This document shows, piece after piece, positions 36,676 to 43,400 of a DNA stretch of 64,000 nucleotides. The notes under the pieces are model-generated. The model had not been told where the DNA came from, did not search any database, and worked only from the letters and a program-made list of their open reading frames with translations. Numbering within the stretch: the stretch's first letter is position 1; each line of letters starts with the position of its first letter. A program made the translations under genes and the position numbers. This stretch comes from an uncultured Bacteroidales bacterium (lineage in GTDB: Bacteria > Bacteroidota > Bacteroidia > Bacteroidales > F082): contig CAMHFN010000007.1 in NCBI GenBank assembly GCA_946184615.1, positions 1 through 64,000 on the forward strand. Direction: 5' to 3'.

Positions 36676-36707
36676 GTATTGTTGAATTGTTTATTTGTTG
36701 AGTTGTT
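36676..36707 (-). repeat. Octad repeat array, AACAATTC family
   Basis: In plus orientation four successive octads GTATTGTT GAATTGTT TATTTGTT GAGTTGTT. In the gene sense this is AACAACTC AACAAATA AACAATTC AACAATAC then ATG. It encodes the last codons and stop of the upstream glycosyltransferase and forms the ettA leader. Confidence 0.8.
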
Positions 36708-37869
36708 TTTCCATAGCGTTTTCAAGGATTTCCGTCGCCTTGCCCCAGTCATAAACCCGATTCGTGAAATCGAATCCCGCTTGGGCGAGGCGTTCGGCTT
36801 TTTCTTTGTCCGTCAACAAGGTGATGATATGTTGTGCCATTTCTTCAGCGTTGCTTCCGACCAGGATTTCTTCATTGGGTTGGGCCCCCAGAGAGGCGTT
36901 GGCCAAGGGTGAGGTGATGGCTGGAAGGCCCATCGACATGGCTTCCAAAAGTTTGTTCTGAAGTCCTGTGCCGATGCGCATTGGGGCGATGAAGACACGA
37001 CTATGGGCGTAGGCGTCGCGGATGTCATCGAGCCAGCCGCTCACCAGGATGCGGTCCGAAGCGGCATGTTTCACTTTCGGGTCGGGGGTGGCACCGGCGA
37101 TGTATAGTTTGGCTTCGGGCAGGGTTTCCCATACGAGGGGCATGATCTCATGGGTCAAGTATTCCACGGCATTCACGTTGGGCGCATAACTCATGTTGCC
37201 CGTAAATACCAAATCGTAGTTCTTCTCACGCTCCATCGGCTTGAAATAGTCGTGGTCGACCCCGTTGGGGATGATGAGGATTTCTCTTTTTTTAGGATGC
37301 GGGATCAGGTCGCGGTCAGGCTCACTGATAATGGTTTTCACATCGAAATCATCGAATACTTGGGCCTCATAACGGCAAAGGCGTTGGTATTCCATGTTGA
37401 AAACGGGTTGGGCGATCCAGCCGGCAATGTCGCGGCGGCGTTTTATGCCGTATGAGAAAACGTCTTGATAGTCAATGGCTTTCGGAAGGTCTTTATGCCG
37501 GAGGTACTCTGCCACGCGTACCAATTGCCCAAACAACATGTCGGGATGGTGTTTCGCGATGAGGGCATCCACTTTCTTCGCTGCCTTACGATTGTAGAAA
37601 TAACCGCATTGTATGGGCCATCCTTTGAAAAACGCGCGTGTCATTCCTAGAAGGATCTGTGGCTTGGTGATTCTGATGAAGTTCACGGAGGCGCAATAGG
37701 GTTGCAGGGCCTGAAAGGCTTGCTGTTCGTCTACTTGGGGGTCGTCGTTGAGGGCGCATAGCACAATCTCGTTGTGTTTTGCAAGTTGCTTGACCTGGTT
37801 GTAGGCTCTGAGTTTGTCGCCTTTCTCAAGCGGATAAGGGATGCGGGGGAGGAGTACAAAGAGCTTCAT
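36691..37869 (-). CDS. Family 4-type glycosyltransferase
   Basis: A 392-residue GT-B enzyme, probably adding sugars to a surface polysaccharide at the cytoplasmic face. It opens MKLFVLLPRIPYPLEKGDKLRAYNQVKQLAK, has IIPNGVDHDYFKP at the domain linker, FTGNMSYAPNVNAVEYLTHEI at the start of the second lobe and the donor-binding region FIAPMRIGTGLQNKLLEAMSMGLPAITSPLANASL. The sequence resembles the sugar transferases known from exopolysaccharide clusters, but substrate is unknown. Two bases separate it from the preceding glycosyltransferase. Its final residues EKQLNK and stop are encoded by an octad repeat. Confidence 0.88.
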   Translation of the reverse strand: MKLFVLLPRIPYPLEKGDKLRAYNQVKQLAKHNEIVLCALNDDPQVDEQQAFQALQPYCASVNFIRITKPQILLGMTRAFFKGWPIQCGYFYNRKAAKKVDALIAKHHPDMLFGQLVRVAEYLRHKDLPKAIDYQDVFSYGIKRRRDIAGWIAQPVFNMEYQRLCRYEAQVFDDFDVKTIISEPDRDLIPHPKKREILIIPNGVDHDYFKPMEREKNYDLVFTGNMSYAPNVNAVEYLTHEIMPLVWETLPEAKLYIAGATPDPKVKHAASDRILVSGWLDDIRDAYAHSRVFIAPMRIGTGLQNKLLEAMSMGLPAITSPLANASLGAQPNEEILVGSNAEEMAQHIITLLTDKEKAERLAQAGFDFTNRVYDWGKATEILENAMEKQLNK

Positions 37870-37871
37870 GG

Positions 37872-39089
37872 CTAGACGAAAGTGATTTTCGATGAGGGTT
37901 TGATTTGGGCGTAAAACAACAGCAACCGCTCGGTGAGCTTGCGGTTGTCGTACACTTCTTCCACCAATTTGCGTGCCGCTTTTCCGACTTCCACGGCCAA
38001 GGCGGGATTTTCGTTGAACCGCCTTATGACTTCTGCCATTTGGGCTTTGTTTTCGGCAATGATGATGTTGCTGTCTTCTTCGTAAAGGATGCCCTCGGCA
38101 CCTACCATCGTAGTGATGACAGCCTTGCCCAAGGCCATCGACTCGATGATTTTGATGCGGATGCCGCTGCCAGAGAGCAAGGGGACGATGGCGACATCGT
38201 GGTTGGCGACAAACTCCTTGGCGTCAGGTACCTCGCCGATGACATTGACGTGGGGATTCTTCAGCTCCTTCAGCCATTCGGGCATGTTCCTCCCTGCCAG
38301 GTGGAAGACAAAATCGGGCACCTTCTCCACCACGGTGTCCAGGCAGTTCTCGATGAACCAACGGATGCCCTCTTCGTTGGGTATCCAGTTCATCGAGCCG
38401 ATATGGTAGAATTGGGGTTGCCCCTCGATCTCGTAGTTTGGAGTAAAATCTTCGGGATAGACCCCGTAGGGGATGTCGATGGTCGTGGTGGCGCAGTATT
38501 TGCGGAAATAGGCAGCGTCTTTTCGGGTGATGGCGGCAATGCCGTCGACTTGGCTGATGGCGGTCAGCTCGTAGTTCTTCAACGTCCTCGCCAGATGTTT
38601 GATATAAGCTCGCTTCAGGAAGAACTTGGTGCCTTTGGCAATGCGCTCCCAGATGAGGTGCTCCACGTTGTGGGCCCGCAACACAATCACCGCCTTCGAG
38701 TGCTTGCGGATGGCCTCCACGTACGGGGTCATGAAAAGGGTCTCCAGTTGCACCACCTCGTAGCTGTCTTTCTTCAGCACTTCGACCAATCGTTGGGTGA
38801 AGTCTTTCGAAACGAAACGTTCCACATGATACGACTTCTTGGAGAACAGGTTTTTGAAAGCCTGCAAGGGCTTGACGCGAAGATCCACGTCGATGAGTTC
38901 GAGGCCGGTCCTCTGGAGGTAGTCCTCGGGGATGTCCTTGAGGCTGACGTTATATTTCTTGCTGTTGACTGCCAGTATTTTGACCTGATGTCCCGCTTCG
39001 AGCAGCCCGTTGACGATGCTGTTCATCGCCATGGGACCGCCTTCAACGGCTGGATAGGGGGGCTTGTTGCAGAGGAGAAGAACCTTCAT
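37872..39089 (-). CDS. Family 4-type glycosyltransferase
   Basis: A 405-residue GT-B enzyme. The N-terminus MKVLLLCNKPPYPAVEGGPMAMNSIVNGLLEAGHQVKILAV forms the acceptor lobe; IDIPYGVYPEDFTP and FYHIGSMNWIPNEEGIRWFIENCL mark the junction, and VAIVPLLSGSGIRIKIIESMALGKAVITTMVGAEGI is the donor site. It differs in sequence from its downstream neighbour but shares architecture, suggesting successive steps on one glycan. It lies behind the LptF/G-family gene across a heptad-filled gap. Confidence 0.88.
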   Translation of the reverse strand: MKVLLLCNKPPYPAVEGGPMAMNSIVNGLLEAGHQVKILAVNSKKYNVSLKDIPEDYLQRTGLELIDVDLRVKPLQAFKNLFSKKSYHVERFVSKDFTQRLVEVLKKDSYEVVQLETLFMTPYVEAIRKHSKAVIVLRAHNVEHLIWERIAKGTKFFLKRAYIKHLARTLKNYELTAISQVDGIAAITRKDAAYFRKYCATTTIDIPYGVYPEDFTPNYEIEGQPQFYHIGSMNWIPNEEGIRWFIENCLDTVVEKVPDFVFHLAGRNMPEWLKELKNPHVNVIGEVPDAKEFVANHDVAIVPLLSGSGIRIKIIESMALGKAVITTMVGAEGILYEEDSNIIIAENKAQMAEVIRRFNENPALAVEVGKAARKLVEEVYDNRKLTERLLLFYAQIKPSSKITFV

Positions 39090-39119
39090 TTGGAGAATTT
39101 AGAATTAAGAATTTAAAGA
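39090..39119 (-). repeat. Heptad repeat array, GAATTTA/TAAATTC family
   Basis: Plus strand GAATTTA GAATTAA GAATTTA (39095-39115) fills the gap between the LptF/G-family stop and the glycosyltransferase start. Confidence 0.75.
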
Positions 39120-40505
39120 TTAGTGTCGGGTGGCTTTAAAGGTGAGGAAGAGACCGATGGGGAGGATGACCATCGAGGATAACCATACCCCCAAAAACAT
39201 ATTCAAATCGCCGAATTCAGCCATTCGTTCCGCCACGGTGGAGATGATATAATAGATGACGAAAAACAGCACAGAGACCACCACGGGCAAACCTAGACCT
39301 CCCTTCCTGATGATGGTGCCCAGCGGGGCTCCGATCAGGAAGAAGATGATGCAGGCGAAACTCAAGGTGAATTTCTTGTGCAGCTCTTTCTTGTGTTTCT
39401 TGATGTTGAGCTTGTGTGCCCCCAAGTCTTGGTTGTTGAACGACACGTTCTCCTTGGCAGTGCGCGCCGTACCCATCGCCACGTCAAGCACATTGTTCCT
39501 GACACTGGGGTCGAGATGGTCGATCAAGGGCCATTCGAGGTGAGAGATGGAAGGGGGATGGTGGGAGGCGAGAGGAGACAGAAGGGAGGTGTCTCTTTTC
39601 ACTTGCTCGTAATTGCCCAACCGCTGTTGAAAGCCTTGGGTGAATTTCTCCTGCTTCCGGTCGTAGTTCAGCTCCAACGAGTCGAGCGCCGTGGTGAGCT
39701 GATGGATGTTCATCATCGCTTGGTACGACTTATACATGTCTTCGTTCGACCGCGTGAGGTCGAAACTCTCTAAACTGAACTTGATTTGCTCCTCCTTGAA
39801 CGACATCCGCTCAAACGGGCGGTTGAACTTGAAGGTCTGCTTGTTGGAGTTGTCCTCCGTGTAGTTGTGCCCGTTGTAAAGCGTGAAGATGATGCTCCGC
39901 TGGTTGGGGCTGAGCGACATCATCCCCGAGTCGGCCACGATGATCTTGTTGTTCCCGTCACGGTCGGTGTGGTCGTAAATCTTCACCCCGTAAATGGTAC
40001 TTCCGTCTTTGCCTTTTTTATCTACATAAATGACGTAATTTTCTATATCTCTATAAAAAATGCCTTCTTTGATGTCGAAGGCCAGTTTTTGTTTTCTCAC
40101 ATCGAAGAGCAAGGTCTTGAATTTGAGCATGGCCACCGGGTTGATGCTGTTGGAGAAGACGAAGGCCAGTCCGCTGAGGACGATGGAGAAGATGAACAGG
40201 GGCCGCATGGCGGTCCAAATGGAGATGCCCGCCGCCTTGATGGCCACCAACTCGTAATGCTCGCCCAAGTCACCGAAACTCATGATGGATGCTAGCAAAA
40301 TGGCCAAAGGCAACGCCATCGGTACGAAGGTGATGGAGGCGTGGAAGAACAGTTCCATCAAGATCTTGAACGACAAACCTTTGCCGACCAAGTCGTCTAC
40401 ATAAACCCATAAAAACTGCATCAGCAGTACGAAAATCACGATGAAAAACGTGAAGACAAAACTGCCGAGGAAGGATCTTAATATGAGTTTGTATAGTTTT
40501 TTCAC
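39120..40505 (-). CDS. LptF/LptG-family LPS export permease
   Basis: Inner-membrane permease that works with LptB to lift LPS into the Lpt bridge. The 461 residues have three N-terminal membrane segments (FLGSFVFTFFIVIFVLLMQFLWVYVDDLVGKGL; FVPMALPLAILLASIMSFGDLGEHYELVAIKAAGIS), a long periplasmic beta-jellyroll, and three C-terminal segments (FTLSFACIIFFLIGAPLGTIIRKGGLGLPVVVSVLF). The periplasmic part carries a Ser/Pro/His-rich segment SLLSPLASHHPPSISHLEWP encoded by low-complexity repeat-like DNA that I suspect is an insertion. I cannot tell LptF from LptG. The lptB gene lies 9 kb away on the same strand. Confidence 0.93.
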   Translation of the reverse strand: MKKLYKLILRSFLGSFVFTFFIVIFVLLMQFLWVYVDDLVGKGLSFKILMELFFHASITFVPMALPLAILLASIMSFGDLGEHYELVAIKAAGISIWTAMRPLFIFSIVLSGLAFVFSNSINPVAMLKFKTLLFDVRKQKLAFDIKEGIFYRDIENYVIYVDKKGKDGSTIYGVKIYDHTDRDGNNKIIVADSGMMSLSPNQRSIIFTLYNGHNYTEDNSNKQTFKFNRPFERMSFKEEQIKFSLESFDLTRSNEDMYKSYQAMMNIHQLTTALDSLELNYDRKQEKFTQGFQQRLGNYEQVKRDTSLLSPLASHHPPSISHLEWPLIDHLDPSVRNNVLDVAMGTARTAKENVSFNNQDLGAHKLNIKKHKKELHKKFTLSFACIIFFLIGAPLGTIIRKGGLGLPVVVSVLFFVIYYIISTVAERMAEFGDLNMFLGVWLSSMVILPIGLFLTFKATRH

Positions 40506-40521
40506 TCGTTAGGAATTAATG

Positions 40522-40529
40522 CAAAAATA
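40522..40529 (-). promoter_or_regulatory. Promoter -7 box of the LptF/G-family operon
   Basis: The minus strand reads TATTTTTGCATTA, leaving a leader of about 11 nt before the ATG at 40505. Confidence 0.55.
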
Positions 40530-40537
40530 AAAAAAAT

Positions 40538-40545
40538 TACCTTTG
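40538..40545 (+). promoter_or_regulatory. Promoter -7 box of the PAS-like gene
   Basis: TACCTTTG lies only 8 bp from the divergent box at 40522-40529. Confidence 0.55.
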
Positions 40546-40567
40546 CCACACTGAAAATAGAAATGCC

Positions 40568-40915
40568 ATGGATTTTTTCAAGGAAATTAACATCGCCGTG
40601 ACGGTCAGTGACCGTGAGGGCAACGTGATTTATCAAAATGACAGCTCCATCGAGGTGAACGGCGACGCTCGTGGACGCAATTTGCAACAATGCCACAACC
40701 CGAAATCGTGGGAGATGATTTGCCACATGCTGAAGGAGGATGTCTCCAACGTCTATACGATTTCCAAAAAAGGGAAGAAAAAATTGATTTACCAGACTCC
40801 TTGGTACGATGAGAACGGAGAAGGGGGAACGGAAAACGGTAAACGGGAGCCGGCAGGGTTGGTGGAGTTCTCCATTATCCTACCGGAGGAGATGCCGCAC
40901 TACGACAGGAATTAA
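40568..40915 (+). CDS. Small PAS-like domain protein with repeat-encoded insertion
   Basis: A 115-residue cytoplasmic protein consisting of one PAS-like domain: MDFFKEINIAVTVSDREGNVIYQNDSSIEVNG, then LQQCHNPKSWEMICHMLKEDVSNVYTISKKGKKKLIYQTPWYDENG and GLVEFSIILPEEMPHYDRN. Similar stand-alone PAS proteins occur in Bacteroidales; ligand and partner are unknown. Residues 82-95 (ENGEGGTENGKREP) are encoded by six heptads of the GAAAACG family (40811-40852) and split the expected PWY..AGLVE segment, so they look like an in-frame repeat insertion. It has its own promoter and converges on the GtrA gene. Confidence 0.8.
   Translation: MDFFKEINIAVTVSDREGNVIYQNDSSIEVNGDARGRNLQQCHNPKSWEMICHMLKEDVSNVYTISKKGKKKLIYQTPWYDENGEGGTENGKREPAGLVEFSIILPEEMPHYDRN
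40811..40852 (+). repeat. Heptad repeat array inside coding sequence, GAAAACG family
   Basis: GAGAACG GAGAAGG GGGAACG GAAAACG GTAAACG GGAGCCG, six units in exact 7-bp register. The 42 bp equal 14 codons, so the reading frame is kept. Confidence 0.75.
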
Positions 40916-40927
40916 TTCTTAATTAAA
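40910..40927. repeat. Short heptad pair at convergent stops
   Basis: TTAATTC TTAATTA spans both stop codons of the PAS-like and GtrA genes. Confidence 0.45.
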
Positions 40928-41299
40928 CGTAAAGAAGAGGTTCCCCAGGAAATTCCAGATCATGGCGGTGCCAATGGCGAAGACTTTGCTGAGGTAGAAG
41001 TTCCATTTCAGTTGGTTGTGGAGCAGATACACCGTCAGGGTGTCGATGCCCAGGCCGACCAGTGAAATGAGGAAATACTTGGCGTATTCGATGCCCACTT
41101 GTGGGTTGGTGCTCTGGAACGTCCACCAACGGTTGAGCAAATAGTTGGAGGTGGCGGCGAAGACAAAGCCTAGGATGTTGCTGAGGTATTTGTTGAGATG
41201 GCAGACCTCCTTGAAAAACCAAGTCACTCCGAAATTCACCAGCACGCCGGAGAACCCCACGGTACCGAATTTTAGGAATTTCAGGATATAGGAATTCAT
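40919..41299 (-). CDS. GtrA-family membrane protein
   Basis: A 126-residue protein with four membrane segments (FLKFGTVGFSGVLVNFGVTWFF, YLSNILGFVFAATSNYLLNRWWTF, YFLISLVGLGIDTLTVYLLH, FAIGTAMIWNFLGNLFFTFN). The SNYLLNRWWTF and NFLGNLFFTF motifs are hallmarks of GtrA, thought to help translocate lipid-linked sugars for surface glycan modification. No partner polyprenyl-phosphate glucosyltransferase is adjacent. The gap before it is filled by a dispersed repeat. Confidence 0.92.
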   Translation of the reverse strand: MNSYILKFLKFGTVGFSGVLVNFGVTWFFKEVCHLNKYLSNILGFVFAATSNYLLNRWWTFQSTNPQVGIEYAKYFLISLVGLGIDTLTVYLLHNQLKWNFYLSKVFAIGTAMIWNFLGNLFFTFN

Positions 41300-41302
41300 C
41301 GT

Positions 41303-41338
41303 TTGGATTGCTTCGTCGTTCCTCCTTGCAATGACGGC
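41303..41338 (-). repeat. Dispersed intergenic repeat, GTCATTGCaaggAGGAACGACGAAGCAATCC type
   Basis: In gene sense the cdd-GtrA gap reads GTCATTGCAAGG then AGGAACGACGAAGCAATCC. ATTGC and GCAAT form inverted ends. I recognise this as a widely scattered short intergenic repeat type seen in many uncultured bacterial genomes. Confidence 0.7.
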
Positions 41339-41830
41339 TTAGAGGAACTTGGTGAGGAAGATGAAGGGCATCAGTGTCTCCACACCGTCAAACACAAACA
41401 CTTTACCGGTGTTGCCTTGGCAGATGATGCGCATGGGGATGTGGGAGCGTTGTTCGGTCTCCACCATCACCTGACGGCAGGCGCCGCAAGGTGCTACGGG
41501 TTCGGTGACCTCCGTGATTTCGGAATAGGCAGTAATGGCAATCGCCTCCACGGGCACGTCAGGATACTGGGCTTGTGCAGCAAACAGGGCCGTACGCTCG
41601 GCACAGAGTCCGCTAGGATAGGCAGAGTTTTCGATGTTGCACCCCTTGACGATGACACCATTGGATAGCCTAGCAGCCGCTCCTACGTGGAACTTTGAGT
41701 ACGGCACGTACGAGTTCTCGGTGGCTTTGTGGGCTTGTAGCAGGAGCTCTGCGTCGGCAGGAGCACAAGCCGCCATCTCCTTTTCATCTTCGTAGACGGT
41801 GTAGTCTGAGATAAACTGTTGTTTCTTCAT
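41339..41830 (-). CDS. cdd: Cytidine deaminase
   Basis: Deaminates cytidine and deoxycytidine in pyrimidine salvage. The 163 residues show the substrate loop NSYVPYSKFHVGAAARLSNG, the zinc/catalytic motif GLCAERTALFAA and the second zinc motif PCGACRQVM. The track start at 42010 lies in the preceding ligase gene, so ATG 41830 (MKKQQFISDYTVYEDEKE) is used, one base after that gene's stop. The carboxy end MPFIFLTKFL is usual for the family. Confidence 0.95.
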   Translation of the reverse strand: MKKQQFISDYTVYEDEKEMAACAPADAELLLQAHKATENSYVPYSKFHVGAAARLSNGVIVKGCNIENSAYPSGLCAERTALFAAQAQYPDVPVEAIAITAYSEITEVTEPVAPCGACRQVMVETEQRSHIPMRIICQGNTGKVFVFDGVETLMPFIFLTKFL

Positions 41831-41831
41831 G

Positions 41832-43400
41832 TTATTGCTTTTCGGGTTTTTCCTCCCCTTTTCCAGTTGCAAAGATAAGCAAAGAATTGAATAATGCAAA
41901 CCATGTGACTCCCGCTTGTGTCTCCAGGGTGTCCTCGGGCAGCATCGAGAGGAGTGCGATGACCAAGAAAACGGTATACAAATAGGAGCGACAGCGCTTC
42001 GACGAGCCATAGGGGTAGAATAACGTCGTTAAAAAGAGGAGCAGCCCGATGAGGCCGAATCCCACCGTGATGGAGAGAAATTGGTTGTGTGCGCGGTGGC
42101 GATACTGCGCTTCCAGAGGTGAGCGGAGCGTGTCGTAAGCCTGACGGTAGGCCTCGGGGACATCGCCGGTGCCTACGCCAAAGACGGGGTGCTGCTGGAT
42201 GAGGTAGAACGAGGCACGGGTGTATTCGATGCGCTGTGAGAGCGAGCCTCCGTTGGGATTGTTGTAACGGCGGTATTGGTTGTACTCAAAAGCTGTCTCC
42301 GAGAGCCGTGCCTTAAGACCGGGATGTACGAAGTTGTTGTAGTTGGCGATGCCGTTCTCCACGTTGACAAGGTCTTGTTCGTCCAAGGCATCCACGCCGG
42401 AGGCATCTTTTCTCAAGCCTTTGGAAGTCAAATACCGAGCTAAGGTAGCTTCGAGGTTCTCGCCGTTGCGGGTGAGACCGTCGTAGTCGAGTTCGCTGCG
42501 CTGGTTCCAAGCCTCACGCATCTCGGGACGACAGAAATACAGGCCAATGTACTGCCCGTCCTCCACGGGGAAACATACCGTGTCGTGCCAGTAGTCGTTA
42601 CCTAAGGCCGTTGTCTTGTCGAGTCGGGTGATATCGACGGGTTCTACACGCAGTAGACGGTCGACGGTGCGGTAAAGGATCATCCCTACCGTTAGAGGAA
42701 CAACGATAAGAACCGTCAGGCCAACGAGTTTCCAGGCCGTGCTTCTCACCTTGGTGAAATACACGTAAAGCAAGGTGGCGGCCAGCCATCCGGCAAAGGC
42801 GAGATAACCCGAGAGCGACTCAAAGAGATAAAGTTGAATGGCAAACCAGACGATGAGCACTCCCTGTACCGCTTTTTCCCAGCCCTTGGAGTTTCTAGTG
42901 ACCCAATAATAACCCACAATCGCCATGCAAAACACTATGTTCAGGCAAAAGCGGATATGGCTGATGAAATGCGAGATCTCACGGATGTCGCCATAGTCGT
43001 TTTTCAAATAATAGCCGAAACTGATGCAGGTCGCTACAAACACGGAGCCTACATAGAACAACATCAGTAGGTCGAAGAGCTTCTTGCTCAAGGGCTTAAC
43101 CGAAGAGAGTACCAAAGGCAGTATGAGGAGTGGCAACTTGACCCTGAGGTCTTTGAAAGCGTATTCGAAATCGGAAGTGTAGAGGAGTCCCACGAGATGC
43201 AGCAGAAAGAGAGCCACCAGCACCACGGCGATCTTGTTGTGGAAGAAACGTTGGAGCTTCACCTTGAGGGGGTCGCCTGTGAAGAGCCAAACGGCCATCA
43301 GGAGAAACTGCGAAGCGCCCATCATGAACGGCGAGAGCGTGAGGCTAGTCGCCATGATGGCCAAACTGATCCATACCAGTATTTCGTTTTCCGTTTTCAA
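41832..43400 (-). CDS. O-antigen ligase / polymerase family membrane protein
   Basis: A 522-residue inner-membrane protein of the Wzy_C/WaaL superfamily. It has about ten hydrophobic segments and a periplasmic loop of about 150 residues (VDRLLRVEPVDITRL to NPNGGSLSQRIEYTRASFYLIQQHPVFGVGTGDVPEAYRQAY), whose RxxxYxxAxxxxxxxPxxGxGxG pattern is typical of ligases. It may ligate O-antigen or the anionic polysaccharide used to anchor T9SS cargo; which one is inference. No ATG fits the 5' end. TTG 43400 overlaps the protease stop as TTGA. The first codons are a GAAAACG heptad pair. Confidence 0.88.
   Translation of the reverse strand: MKTENEILVWISLAIMATSLTLSPFMMGASQFLLMAVWLFTGDPLKVKLQRFFHNKIAVVLVALFLLHLVGLLYTSDFEYAFKDLRVKLPLLILPLVLSSVKPLSKKLFDLLMLFYVGSVFVATCISFGYYLKNDYGDIREISHFISHIRFCLNIVFCMAIVGYYWVTRNSKGWEKAVQGVLIVWFAIQLYLFESLSGYLAFAGWLAATLLYVYFTKVRSTAWKLVGLTVLIVVPLTVGMILYRTVDRLLRVEPVDITRLDKTTALGNDYWHDTVCFPVEDGQYIGLYFCRPEMREAWNQRSELDYDGLTRNGENLEATLARYLTSKGLRKDASGVDALDEQDLVNVENGIANYNNFVHPGLKARLSETAFEYNQYRRYNNPNGGSLSQRIEYTRASFYLIQQHPVFGVGTGDVPEAYRQAYDTLRSPLEAQYRHRAHNQFLSITVGFGLIGLLLFLTTLFYPYGSSKRCRSYLYTVFLVIALLSMLPEDTLETQAGVTWFALFNSLLIFATGKGEEKPEKQ
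43385..43398 (-). repeat. Heptad pair at the start of the ligase gene, GAAAACG family
   Basis: GAAAACG GAAAACG on the minus strand, translated as KTENE directly after the TTG start codon. Confidence 0.55.

Noticed and set aside
39120-40505. Assigning LptF or LptG specifically
   Set aside because: Family motifs are clear but nothing read here separates the two, and the partner permease is not adjacent.
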